Origin: Gnetum montanum
Lineage: Eukaryota > Streptophyta > Gnetopsida > Gnetales > Gnetaceae
DNA: 26,197 nt
NCBI GenBank assembly: GCA_015680685.1
Contig: MNCI01017629.1
Span: 496,185-522,381 of the forward strand
Direction: 5' to 3'
Shown: positions 1 to 8,637 of the stretch, piece after piece
Layout: the number at the start of each line of letters is the position of its first letter
How positions within the stretch are numbered: the stretch's first letter is position 1
Position numbers and translations under genes: made by a program
The notes under the pieces: model-generated
Seen by the model: only the letters and a program-made list of their open reading frames with translations
Told to the model about the DNA's origin: nothing
Database searches by the model: none

Positions 1-667
1 CTACCTCGTATGAGACTCCATTTTGACTAGATAATAGATGTCAACGATTGCATTCAAATAGAACCTTTAAAAGACTTGAAAATTTCTGATTGAAATACCA
101 CGGGAATTCACTTTAAAGATAAAAAGAAGCCGTTCTGGTCCCATCAAAATTCCAAAGATTTTCTGAACCCTCTTGACTACTGAATTGTTCAATGGTGTGA
201 CTACAGATAGAGGCTCTCTTACAACAATCCTAATAGCAGTTCCCACACGTTGCACAATAATGAAATTTACTACTAAAATGCTCTTAAGGCTTTTAAACAC
301 AAACAGAAATTTCCTATCGGGCAACAAGAACGATAAGAGCAATCTAAAAATCAAAAAATTACTTGCCAAGGATGATACTATCTAAACCACTAGCTAAACA
401 ATTTAAACAAAACAAAAAATGAAATGCATAACTCACAGGACCATGATAAAGAGGTTGAAATCTTTACTCTAGCAAGCCATCTTGCAAGCAATCGTTCACA
501 CTTTCTTCTTTACAAAATGCTCTTCTCCCAAGACTCAAAGTGTCTCTAAGTGAGAGCCGAAGTGATCCCAATGTCTTCTCAAAAGTGTGATTTATGAGAT
601 CCCAATGTGATCATATTCCTAGTGATGTGAGAAGTTCCAATGTGATGATCCCCCTTGACCCCTGAAG

Positions 668-679
668 CCTTTTTATAGG
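668..679 (-). promoter_or_regulatory. TATA box, minus strand
   Basis: The plus strand reads CCTTTTTATAGG, giving CCTATAAAAAGG on the minus strand, a near-ideal plant TATA box. A duplicated motif sits about 35-135 bases upstream of it in minus orientation. No downstream coding region is recognised, so what it would transcribe is unknown. Confidence 0.45.
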
Positions 680-711
680 GTTCCAAGGTAGGTAGGGAAG
701 TTACATATTTA

Positions 712-804
712 AAAATATCTCACCTAACTTCTCTCCCAAGTAACTTGGCCAACCAATAGGAGATTACTTGCTAAAATATCCTAGCTAACTTTTCTCCCAA
801 GTAA
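712..804 (-). repeat. Direct duplication upstream of the minus-strand TATA box
   Basis: Two imperfect copies of about 32 bases lie at 712-743 and 773-804, spaced 61 bases. Each has AAAATATC, then CTAACTT, then CTCCCAAGTAA. They lie just upstream of the TATA box at 668-679 read on the minus strand, the usual place for repeated enhancer-like units in LTR U3 regions. The regulatory role is inferred from position only. Confidence 0.5.
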
Positions 805-914
805 GGAGGTTACAACTTACTCATTTAATTATGGTTAGGAGGTTACTCATAAAGTTAGGAGGAATTAATATTTGTACATATTATGAATATTGCCTTTGTA
901 AGTAATTTGTCTAA

Positions 915-960
915 AATCCCTAATCTAATTTAATTTAATTTAAATTTTAAATTTTAAATT
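915..960. repeat. AT-rich low-complexity stretch
   Basis: Tandem TTTAA and AAATTTT words form a 45-base run with almost no G or C. No function is evident. Confidence 0.7.
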
Positions 961-1300
961 CTAAGTGTCACTAAGCTCTAAGATTTTATCATAAAAATAT
1001 AATATAATCTCCACCTCATTGGTGGTAGCGGTAGTTGATTTTATTTTTGCATCCCCGATAATTGTAATTAAAATTAGGAATGACCCAAAATATGAGCCCG
1101 AAGGCAAAGCCACCGATCTTGCAACTAATCCAAAATATCTTTTTTGGCCAAAAATCGTTACCAGCAATTGCCTTCACAGGAGAAGACTCAGCCGCTGTGT
1201 CAGGAAACGTTGCCGTGTGTTACATACGGATCTGTAACTATTGTAACCTCTGCTTCTTGAAATTGCCTGCAAGTTTTGATGATGATATGATTTGGATATT

Positions 1301-1738
1301 TTAGGCTCTGCAATTTTGGTCATCATCTTCCAATCGCAGCTGCACTTGCCCTGCTGCGCTCGCCTTCAGCCAAGGATTTTTCTGGCCTGGTTCTGCGCAG
1401 GCTTGCGGCCAGGGTTTCATGCCTTGCTTCACCACCGCCGTCACCGTCGCAGCCATCGTCGTCATCGTCGCAGCCGTCGCAGTCATGTCGTGTTGGCACC
1501 ATTGCAAACTTAACCCTGCCGAAAGTCTTAATGATGGAAAATAGATCCATGAATTCTTCCAAGGACGCCCAAAACTCCCATCAAGTGCTAAATTTACGTC
1601 AGCAACGAAAGAACCCTCATCAATTCTGCAATTATTCTTGCCTAATTTCTCCAATTCTATTGCTGAACCCACCAAATCGTTAGTGGAATTCGCGAAGAGG
1701 GCTACGTTGAGAAAAATTCTGGAAGGTAAAATGGACAT
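1301..1738 (-). CDS. Unrecognised open frame in a GC-rich island
   Basis: A 145-codon open frame runs on the minus strand from an ATG near 1738 to a TAG-type stop at 1301. I do not recognise the product. The first 70 residues have ordinary composition. The middle (about residues 85-100) is an Ala/Thr/Met run produced by a GAC/GAT-type trinucleotide repeat (plus-strand coordinates about 1429-1490). The tail is mixed. The island is much richer in G+C than its AT-rich surroundings, which makes it look like an exon or a captured gene fragment. No domain, signal peptide or splice context could be confirmed, and overlapping frames are also open because of the composition. It may equally be non-coding. 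Confidence 0.2.
   Translation of the reverse strand: MSILPSRIFLNVALFANSTNDLVGSAIELEKLGKNNCRIDEGSFVADVNLALDGSFGRPWKNSWIYFPSLRLSAGLSLQWCQHDMTATAATMTTMAATVTAVVKQGMKPWPQACAEPGQKNPWLKASAAGQVQLRLEDDDQNCRA
1429..1490. repeat. Imperfect GTC/CAC trinucleotide repeat
   Basis: The stretch alternates CACCGCCGTCACCGTCGC-like triplets for about 60 bases. It is an imperfect triplet microsatellite and keeps frames open on both strands, so open frames here are weak evidence for coding. Confidence 0.65.
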
Positions 1739-2281
1739 TTAGCCATTCGGAGCACATTCAGATGACGATGTTATAGGTATAATTTTGCTGTTGTATATGC
1801 CTTTCACATACCCATGCCCAGGAATCCCATGGTTTGCTGTATTGGTAACAACTGCGTGAGTGAGGGTTTTGGGCATTTTGCAAAATCACGAGCCTGCAAA
1901 AGAGCGTAACACTAAAACATTTGTATTTTTGGAATATTTTCTGCACCGGTAGCGGATGTTTGCTAATGTCTCTGGAATATCCCAACACTTGTTTCTTTGC
2001 CCCAAAATTACACCCATAACAATCTTGTCATCTCATTCAAACTTTGATTTACACCACAAAGTCTTAACAACCAGGCAATTAAACTTTGATATGCCAATAA
2101 TAACTTATATAACTTTGATAACTTTTGTAAGTTATTGAAAATTTACCAAAAAGAAAACCCATGAGTTTTATTTTTCAAATCAGGAGTCTTACTATTCCAT
2201 AAAATGGTCAAATGTGCCAAAAAGTAGTACCCCTACCAGTAATCAAATCCCTATGGTTATTATGTTTAGCATCCTTCATCT
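1739..2281. other. Stretch without recognisable features
   Basis: I see no coding region, repeat or regulatory signal that I can support. The 5' part of the outer retroelement (its 5' LTR and the start of gag) would be expected upstream of 2282 but is not recognisable here. The outer element is therefore either 5'-truncated near 2280 or interrupted there by other DNA. Confidence 0.5.
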
Positions 2282-2689
2282 TCACAGGACTCCTTTGGTC
2301 ATGTTGTTGCTTACCAACCTCACCACTACCCTCCTGTAGGGTACCAACTACCATATGCAACGAGGAACACCACCTAATATCTTGATGCTCCTCCTATTCC
2401 TACACCTACTCCGCTACCTCCTGCACAACTACCACCTACTCAATCGGTGCAAGGTGAATTTCCTACCCAACCATAGCAAAGAAATGCTATGAGGATGGTT
2501 AATCTGCAATCCGTTAGCCAACCAAGTGGGTCGGAACCATGATCAAAGAAAAGACCCTTCCTTCGATCTCGCAGTCCACCAAAGCCCTCAGACACACTAG
2601 TGGTTAGTAGCCCTACTCCTCCACCTTCCTTTGCCACACCTTTATCTCAGTCCCCTTCAAACCAAAATCCCTCTTGAATCCATACTATA
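2282..2689 (+). pseudogene. Outer element gag C-terminal remnant, proline-rich
   Basis: This frame reads straight into the protease at 2690 with no frameshift but is interrupted by stops at 2375, 2540 and 2675 among others. The text is rich in Pro, Gln, Tyr and Ser (PHHYPPVGYQ, IPTPTPLPPAQLPPTQ, SPTPPPS), as expected of the linker between capsid/nucleocapsid and protease in plant gypsy polyproteins. No zinc knuckle is visible. Assignment as gag tail rests on position and composition rather than on a domain. Confidence 0.55.
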
Positions 2690-2952
2690 ATGTTGACCCA
2701 TGCTATATTTGATTGGATTCGAGTTGATAACTTGCCAAGGAAGTTGGCTAATCCTAGAAGTTCTTTAGTATATTTGCAAATTACTAGAAATGATCCTTAT
2801 AAAGCTCTTCTTAACTCTAGTTCCAATGTTAATATGATCTCACATGAGATGTATACTACATGGAACCTTCCTCTCTTAAATAAGAGCAACATCAGGTTGG
2901 AGTTGATAGACTAGTCCATCAATGTTCCATTGGGAATGGTAGAAGACATTGT
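2690..2952 (+). pseudogene. Outer element retropepsin-like protease, N-terminal part
   Basis: This is the front half of an aspartic protease that would process the outer polyprotein. The active-site region reads ALLNSSSNVNMIS, matching the retropepsin pattern A-L-x-D-[ST]-G-[SA]-x-x-N-[LV]-[IM] with the catalytic Asp changed to Asn and the Gly to Ser. A TAG lies at 2912. The reading frame ends at the insertion point of the inner element, in a stretch reading PLGMVED. The remainder of the domain resumes at 15963. Joining the flanks over one copy of the 5-bp target duplication keeps the codon phase, so the inner insertion alone caused this break. Confidence 0.8.
2948..2952. repeat. Target site duplication ATTGT, left copy
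   Basis: ATTGT lies immediately before the TG that opens the 5' LTR. An identical ATTGT follows the CA that closes the 3' LTR (15958-15962). Both copies sit in the same codon phase of the outer protease. Confidence 0.95.
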
Positions 2953-3182
2953 TGAAACACCACAAAATTTTGAGCTTAGTACTTCTCCAACAAGAATTGA
3001 GCTAAGTCATGATGTTCCCCAGCACGGCTAAAATTTGAGAGCCCCATAGACAGCTTCAAGCGGAGTCGAACTCAACAAGGAGCAGTTCCCTAGGATCCAC
3101 TGATGACCATGACAACATCTGCTATCAAACATGTCAACTTCAGAGCTCAACATACTTAGTTTTCACTAAGTATGCATTTCCA

Positions 3183-3935
3183 ACGTATACGCCCAACATT
3201 GCGCCCACAGCGTATATGCCCAGCGTATACGCTCAATTTCACATTCACAGCATATACGCCCAAGTTCACATTCACAGTGTATATGCCCAACGTATATGCT
3301 CAAGTCCACATCCATAGTGTATAGCCCACCTCCACAACGTATACGCCTCATATGTACACCCAGCATGTACGACTGAGGCATACGCTCGGCATGCAACCCC
3401 CGAAGACGGCATGTAAACAACATTTCAAAGCCAGATTTGTTACAAGGCATCAACTTACACAAGAAGAGCATTCATTAGACGTTAACATCATGCATCCTAG
3501 AGTCTATAAGCTAAGCATGTACATCCTGTACGCCCAGCGTATACGCCTAGCATCCACAATGTATACGCTCAGCGTATACGCTTAACATATATGCTCAGTA
3601 GGCATCCATAGCGTATACACTCAGCAGACATCCATAGCTTATACACCCAACAGACATCCATAGCGTATACGCCCGCGTATATGCCCAGCAGTTACAGCGT
3701 ATATGCTCAGCGTATATGCCCAGCATGTACAAAGTCTACAGCCAGTGTCAACCGAGCTAAACATCTACAGGCAACATCTTTAGGGCAGCTCAATCAAAAT
3801 TTGGACAACGAGCAACTTCTTCCATTCTGATCAAGTCTATACGCCGAGGTCACATGTCTAGTGTGTATACGCTGGCGTATAGCCGTATACGCTAGCATAT
3901 AGCGGTATACGCTGGCGTACAACACATTGTATACT
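3183..3935 (+). repeat. Palindrome clusters GCGTATACGC in the U3 of the 5' LTR
   Basis: The 10-bp perfect palindrome GCGTATACGC and variants that differ by single transitions (GCATATACGC, GCGTATATGC, ACGTATACGC) occur dozens of times, usually separated by CCCA, TCA or CATCCATA. Three clusters lie at about 3183-3410, 3505-3730 and 3838-3935. The third reads GTATACGCTGGCGTA in a different phase. The 3' LTR has the same clusters at about 14525-14770, 14915-15060 and 15175-15290. Most variants look like loss of the two CpGs. A role as binding sites or as cruciform or hairpin DNA is inference. Confidence 0.85.
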
Positions 3936-3970
3936 TTTAAATTTTATTCTTTTGCACCCGGTCAACGCGG

Positions 3971-3976
3971 CACGTG
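3971..3976 (+). promoter_or_regulatory. G-box CACGTG upstream of the LTR TATA box
   Basis: CACGTG, the core bound by plant bZIP and bHLH factors, lies about 32 bases before the TATA box. In the 3' LTR the same place reads CATGTG (15328-15333), so the site survives only in the 5' LTR. Function is inferred. Confidence 0.45.
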
Positions 3977-4007
3977 TCACCCAACCTGAGTCTAAAGTCT
4001 AAACCTG

Positions 4008-4014
4008 TATAAAA
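4008..4014 (+). promoter_or_regulatory. TATA box of the inner element's 5' LTR
   Basis: CTGTATAAAACCCC gives TATAAAA at 4008-4014, conserved at 15365-15371 in the 3' LTR. Transcription would be expected to start about 25-35 bases downstream, near 4040, which would mark the U3/R border. Confidence 0.7.
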
Positions 4015-4040
4015 CCCCAATTTTTCATCAGAACGGGGTT
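4013..4040 (+). other. Short inverted repeat AACCCC/GGGGTT just after the TATA box
   Basis: AACCCC (4013-4018) pairs with GGGGTT (4035-4040) around a 16-base loop. Both arms are unchanged in the 3' LTR although the loop there has accumulated changes. It lies at or just before the expected transcription start, so it may be a promoter feature or a hairpin at the RNA 5' end. Confidence 0.45.
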
Positions 4041-4604
4041 GGCAATTTTGAGCAAACTAGAGAGAAAAAAAGAGATGCTGAGAACTAGAGTGAGATCCCT
4101 GTACACTAGACCTCAACCCTGTACATTGAGCATACAGCCTCTACGCTATGCCTACTGATTGAACTAGCACTCATCCCTGCATCCACCGGGGCTATTCGTC
4201 TACCTTGTGTCAAAGCCACAACTGTATTAGACTAGTGCATTGTAACTCATACTTTGCAATAGTATTGCTACATTTTCTTCCTAAAATCTATTATAGTTTT
4301 TCATTAATTGTTGCATGTTTATTGTTTACGCCCTCGTACATTTACGCTCTGTTTACACCAGTTACGCTATTTACGTTTTGTTTTACATCTGTTATGCCGT
4401 TTACATATAACCCAGCGTATAGCACCTTAGTGTACGTTTGGGGAAATCCTTGCCTGATCCGCGTGTGGACCACTCAAGGTACTCTGCCTTCATTAATTCT
4501 AGGTTGCCCTCAAGCGAAGGTAGGATCTTCTGTGTGTGTCCGGAGATCTCTAGGTTTCTGTTTCCTTCCAGCCGGAGACCGACGATTTCGGACGGTACAG
4601 AAAT

Positions 4605-4622
4605 TGGTGCTAGAAGGAGGGC
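4605..4622 (+). other. Primer binding site-like sequence
   Basis: Five bases after the LTR end the sequence reads TTGGTGCTAGAAGGAGGG. It begins with the TGG complementary to the CCA end of a tRNA and lies at the usual distance from the LTR. It is not the initiator-Met site (TGGTATCAGAGC) common in many plant elements. I could not assign the tRNA from memory. Confidence 0.6.
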
Positions 4623-4680
4623 CGAAAATTGCTTGAAACTTATTGTGCGTCAAAACTCCCAACGTCTACGCTGTTGAGTA

Positions 4681-4935
4681 TACGCTGCACTCTTTACGCT
4701 GTAGACTTTGTCTACGCTGCACACAAGACTCTATCTACGCTGCCGACATATACACTGTTGACATTTACGCTGCACTCTTTACGCTGTAGACTTTTTCTAC
4801 GCTGCACACAAGACTCTATCTACGCTGCCGACATATACACTGTTGACATTTACGCTGCACTCTTTACGCTGTAGAATTTTTCTATGCTGCACACAAGACT
4901 CTGTCTACGCTGCCGATGTATACGCTGCTGCTAGG
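4681..4935 (+). repeat. 85-bp tandem repeat, three copies, in the leader
   Basis: Three copies start at 4681, 4766 and 4851 with the same opening, TACGCTGCACTCTTTACGCT. The first two are nearly identical; the third diverges after about 70 bases. Inside each unit the word TACGCTG recurs every 15-25 bases. The array lies in the untranslated leader between the primer binding site and gag. Open frames through it are an effect of the repeat. Confidence 0.9.
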
Positions 4936-5350
4936 TTTACGCTGCACGCTCTACACTATAGCCAATGTCTACGCTGTAGAGTTTACGTTGCACTCTCTAT
5001 GCCATAGACTCTGTCTATGCTGTTGAGCATACGCTTTACACTCTACGCTGTAGCCAGCGTCTACGCTGCAGAGTTTACGCTGTACTCTTTACGCCATAGA
5101 CTCTATCTACGTTGTTGACATACACTCTATGCTCTATGCTGTGATCAACGTCTACGCTGTTGAGCATACGCTCTACGCTCTATGCTCTACGCTGTAGCCA
5201 GCATCTATGCTATTGAGATTATGTTGTACGCTCTACGCCGTAGATTCTCTACGCTGCCAGTATACGCTGTATTCCAATACGTTGTCACTATACGCTGGGC
5301 ATTAAAGCCTATACACTGAGTCCCAGTCTATACGCCGTGCTCAGTATACC
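4936..5350 (+). repeat. Degenerate TACGCTG-word array, leader continuation
   Basis: The same TACGCTG/TACGCTCTA words continue in scrambled order (CTACGCTGTAGAG, CATACGCTCTACGC and so on) without a clear fixed period. The whole leader from 4660 to 5350 thus appears built from one word family related to the half-site of the LTR palindrome. No coding is evident. Confidence 0.8.
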
Positions 5351-5408
5351 CATACTAAGTACACCAGTTTCACATTCCTTCACTATAACGTATTCTCAAC
5401 TGCCCATC

Positions 5409-8400
5409 ATGAACACTGCAAACTCTAACGCTGTAACCAAGCCATTCACTGACATTGTAGGAACCATGGCCGTTTAATAGCCCATGGTACAACCTACTGT
5501 GGGGCCTTGCTGGTCTCTTAGACTCCAAGGGAGGAACCCATTGTTTAACATCATACCTCAGGAGAAATACAATTTCATTTGCATGAAAATACAAGCAAGC
5601 CTGACCGTGGACCAAACTGAGATGGAGGTCAAAAGATAATTTGAATTGTTTCACAGGGGAGGACATGAGTTCATCCCTATACCATACGATATCATTCCTC
5701 TCCCAGAGCATTACTCTGAGCTTATCTCTCAACTCTTACTACTAAAGAATCAGCCCCTAGGCCAACCTGTGGCAAATCCTCAATTGGAAGAGGAAGATGA
5801 CTTCGCAGCTCAGTCCAAGCACGAAGATTCATATCACACCCTCAGCCCAAAAACGTATACAAATCGGTCGTTTCACCCATTCACGGGCGAAACTACGTCC
5901 CTTCAACCATTTAAAATCATGCAAGCGCATGTGCCTCAACAAGAGGCACCCACTCTCATCCCCATTCCTCCAGCGACCGATGTTCAAGTCAATACGCTTC
6001 CCCTTGCAATTCCTCCTGCGGCCATGGTACCCCCATTCGTACAAATGCAACCTCCCGAAAATAATGTAGGAGCAACCTTCCTGCCTCAGGTGATAGGAAT
6101 ACCACATGTGATATCAGCTTCTACGTCCACTCATTACATTCCCTAGATCCAAACCTAGGGAGCCCCTTTCACTGCTGCAACTAAACCAGCTTAGACTGCC
6201 CCTATACAAAACGTGACTGCCCAATGGGTAGCGATTGGTGCTCAACCGCATCAATTCCCCCACTATAACATATCGCCTCACACAGTCCTACCAGCTCACA
6301 TCCCTCAAGGACAACCACAGCAACAACAACCCCTTGCCTACAATGTGCCACCCCTGATACCACCCGTTATAAATATTCCACAAGTGTAGCCTCCAAATAC
6401 ACAGATTTCAGCCTTCCAACCCACTATTCAACAATCTAATTTGTATACTGCACAATACCCCCAACTTTCTCCCTCACCTAGTGCCCAAGATTGGGCTGAT
6501 GCTAAAAAGTTAATGCAAGAACTAACTGACGAGGTCAAACTCCTTAAGACTGCCGTCGACGGAGAACTGAAGGTAGTGGACTTCTATCACGATGATCCTA
6601 TCAGCTCTTCGATCCTACCTCTAACATTACCCAAAGGTTTATCATTGCCTATGCTAACTAAATACAATGGGAAGATAGACCCCAATTCTCACCTTATAAC
6701 ATTTAGACTAGAATGTGCATTACTTCAGGCATGGCCACATGCCATTTTGTGAGTGTTCCCTATGTCCCTCGTAGGGAGAGCACTTGATTGGTATCAGGCC
6801 TTGCCAAGAAACTCAATATTTTCTCTAGAGGAGTTGTTACATCAATTCGTTACCAGGTTAAAGTATAACTTGAAACCTGAAGCAACACTTGACAGCCTTA
6901 TATAGGTCAAACAAGCACCTCTAGAACCCGTACAAAAATTCATCCAAAGGTGGAGTGCTGCTCTCAATGAGCTCCATGAGCCGATCCCATAGACGTATCT
7001 TCTCACCATTCTAAAAGGGGCTGTCAATGACTTTTTGAAATCCAAGTTATATTATCTCAATGTGCGTAACCTAAATCAAGCCTTTGTACAAATTAAGAAC
7101 ATAGAAGAGGCGGCCCAAAATAGCCACAATCCTACATATTTAGCCTTTAAGAATCAACATAGTAAGAAAGATAAACAAAAGGCTAAAACAACTATAGTGG
7201 AAGTAGCGGAAACACAACAAGAAAATATGGGACAACCAAGCAAACTACCTATTGCCCCTACTAATTACGCTAAACCTACTCCTGCGACCACACCAGAATC
7301 ATCTGCATCACAGAACCCAACACCAAATCGTGCGAGAAACTTCGAGAGGAAGGACCCCTCTCATTACACACCACTACCCATAAAACCATCGCAGCTGTTC
7401 AACCAACTCCTGAAGGCTAGATTAATGAAACATAAATAGTTATCCCCTACTACTATCCAGAGGCATGATCGGTTCTGTCAACTAGTTCAAAACGCAAGCC
7501 TAGCAACGCCAGATGAGCCCCGGGTAGCAAAAGGCTTTAGAATGGATCATTTCTATGATTATCATCAATGCAATGGGCATGACATGGATTAATATTTCAT
7601 TCTAAAATAAGACATACAACGAATGATCGACGAAGGCCAAATCACTTTTGATGAGGCCAACCCGGTCCAACCACAAAACTAGGCCATGGGTGTTTATAAA
7701 GATCCCCTAAATACCAAAGAGGAACCGTACATGATCAACACAATCTACCTCGATAACAAACCTGAAACACTTAGCATCAACACCGTCTATTCCGACCATG
7801 AGCAACAAACACCTAAGAAACCATTCGTAGTGTGTATTCCTCCCACTATACAAACATTGGTGCCTCGGTCGTCATATTCACCGCAGAAGCCTTATGTCAT
7901 CAGAGTACCCCCTGCCATAGTAGTTTCTAACACCCCAACATGCGAAAAATCATACGTGGTGTGCGTACCTCCCGCCACCACTACCACAAACTCACCAACA
8001 CCTCCTATTCAGCCCACTCCCTACGTAGTCCAAGTACCACATGCAGTCGCAACAGCGGGGGTAAAACCTCTAGCTAAACCAGCTCCATACGTCATTAGGA
8101 CACCTGAACGTCCTAGTGATCACCAATCCTCCACTCCGCAAACATAAAATAAACCAATCCCCTATGTCATCAAGGTGCCCAGCTAGCCTGGCACTCAACC
8201 ACATGCCACCGTCCAATCGCAACCCCACCCTTCTCCATACGTAGTACGAATTCCAAGGCAACCTGAGGCTCTGGAACCAACCACACCCCCATGCCACACA
8301 TGAGAACGCTTAGCAGATAAGCTTACGTGTGAGTACTTGGAGAAGGAGTGTCAACGGCTAGCCTTAGGACCTCCTAAACCTACCCCACTAAATGTAGTAC

Positions 8401-8636
8401 CCATGGCACCACCTAATGATACACCAAACACAAGCCATGAGGGTGAATCATTTAGAAAACATGATATGCCCAAATCAATGATTCTGGGTCAAAATGACAA
8501 ACCAACGATGCGTGAAATAAAACTGTTGGGCCCAATGGACCAAGTCACTACCGACAAACATATGCCCAATAGTAGAGACCTAGCAACAACCCTAAGACAA
8601 GTCACATAAGCACTAAAAACAAAAAAATACTTCATT
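5409..8636 (+). pseudogene. gag: Inner element gag (Tat-type), many stop codons, single frame
   Basis: Gag is the capsid/nucleocapsid polyprotein that packages the element RNA. The frame can be read from an ATG at 5409 to about 8636 without a frameshift, through stops at 5475, 5478, 5637, 6144, 6192, 6387, 6750, 6903, 6990, 7437, 7590, 7608, 7680, 8145 and others. A Gln/Pro-rich N-terminal region is followed by the capsid-like retrotransposon gag domain (about 6650-7130: LTKYNGKIDPNSHLITFR, ALDWYQALP, FVTRLKYNL, FIQRWSAALNEL). A degenerate zinc knuckle lies at about 7551-7595 (YDYHQCNGHDMD followed by a stop). It keeps the H and GH positions, but the first and last Cys are lost. The C-terminal third is a Pro-rich linker with seven PYV-x-x-VP-like repeats. 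The region is long for a gag, in line with the long gag and linker of Tat elements. Confidence 0.85.
7821..8258 (+). repeat. Seven-copy PYV-x-x-VP motif repeat in the gag tail
   Basis: In the gag frame, motifs start at 7821 (PFVVCIPP), 7890 (PYVIRVPP), 7950 (SYVVCVPP), 8019 (PYVVQVPH), 8085 (PYVIRTPE), 8160 (PYVIKVPS) and 8235 (PYVVRIPR). Spacing is 60-75 bases, always a multiple of three. The linkers between them are Pro/Thr/Ser/Ala-rich and poorly conserved. The motif core is kept while the linkers vary, and stops separate motifs 5, 6 and 7. Tat elements commonly carry a single similar hydrophobic/Pro motif before the protease, as I recall, so this looks like an in-frame expansion. Confidence 0.8.
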
Positions 8637-8637
8637 A

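Larger units (their letters stand above)
1..960. other. Unassigned left flank, possible minus-strand LTR or promoter/leader
   Basis: No protein domain is recognisable on either strand; the short open frames here look like chance. Read on the minus strand, the block from about 960 down to 1 resembles a promoter followed by a leader: an AT-rich stretch, a duplicated motif (712-804), a TATA box (668-679) and then several hundred bases without a good frame. This could be an LTR of a further retroelement or the 5' end of a host gene. No TG...CA ends, primer binding site or second LTR copy could be found in the window, so it remains unassigned. Confidence 0.35.
2953..4599 (+). repeat. 5' LTR of the inner element (1647 bp)
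   Basis: It begins TGAAACACCACAAAATTTTG and ends GACGGTACA, and matches 14296-15957 along its whole length. U3 contains three clusters of GCGTATACGC-type palindromes (about 3183-3410, 3505-3730, 3838-3935), a G-box CACGTG at 3971-3976 and a TATA box at 4008-4014. R/U5 begins near 4040, after a short inverted repeat (4013-4040), and is T-rich with repeated TTTACG words. Open frames inside the LTR are not considered genes. Confidence 0.95.

Noticed and set aside
2282-2952. Inner and outer elements as one recombinant element
   Set aside because: The exact target duplication, LTR pair and continuation of the outer protease frame show a simple insertion.
3166-3471. Minus-strand frames rich in Cys/Arg/Ile repeats within the LTRs (also 14609-14863)
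   Set aside because: They are translations of the palindrome repeats; the residue pattern follows the DNA repeat, not a protein.
3183-3935. A CRISPR-like array because of regularly spaced short palindromes
   Set aside because: Spacers are shorter than the usual, vary in length, and contain related words. The sequence is eukaryotic and the array lies inside an LTR.
4205-4636. 143-codon plus-strand open frame, with a similar one at 15563-15964
   Set aside because: Both lie in the U5 part of the two LTRs and run across the LTR ends. They are open because the LTR copies share the same T-rich sequence; there is no domain and no start context.
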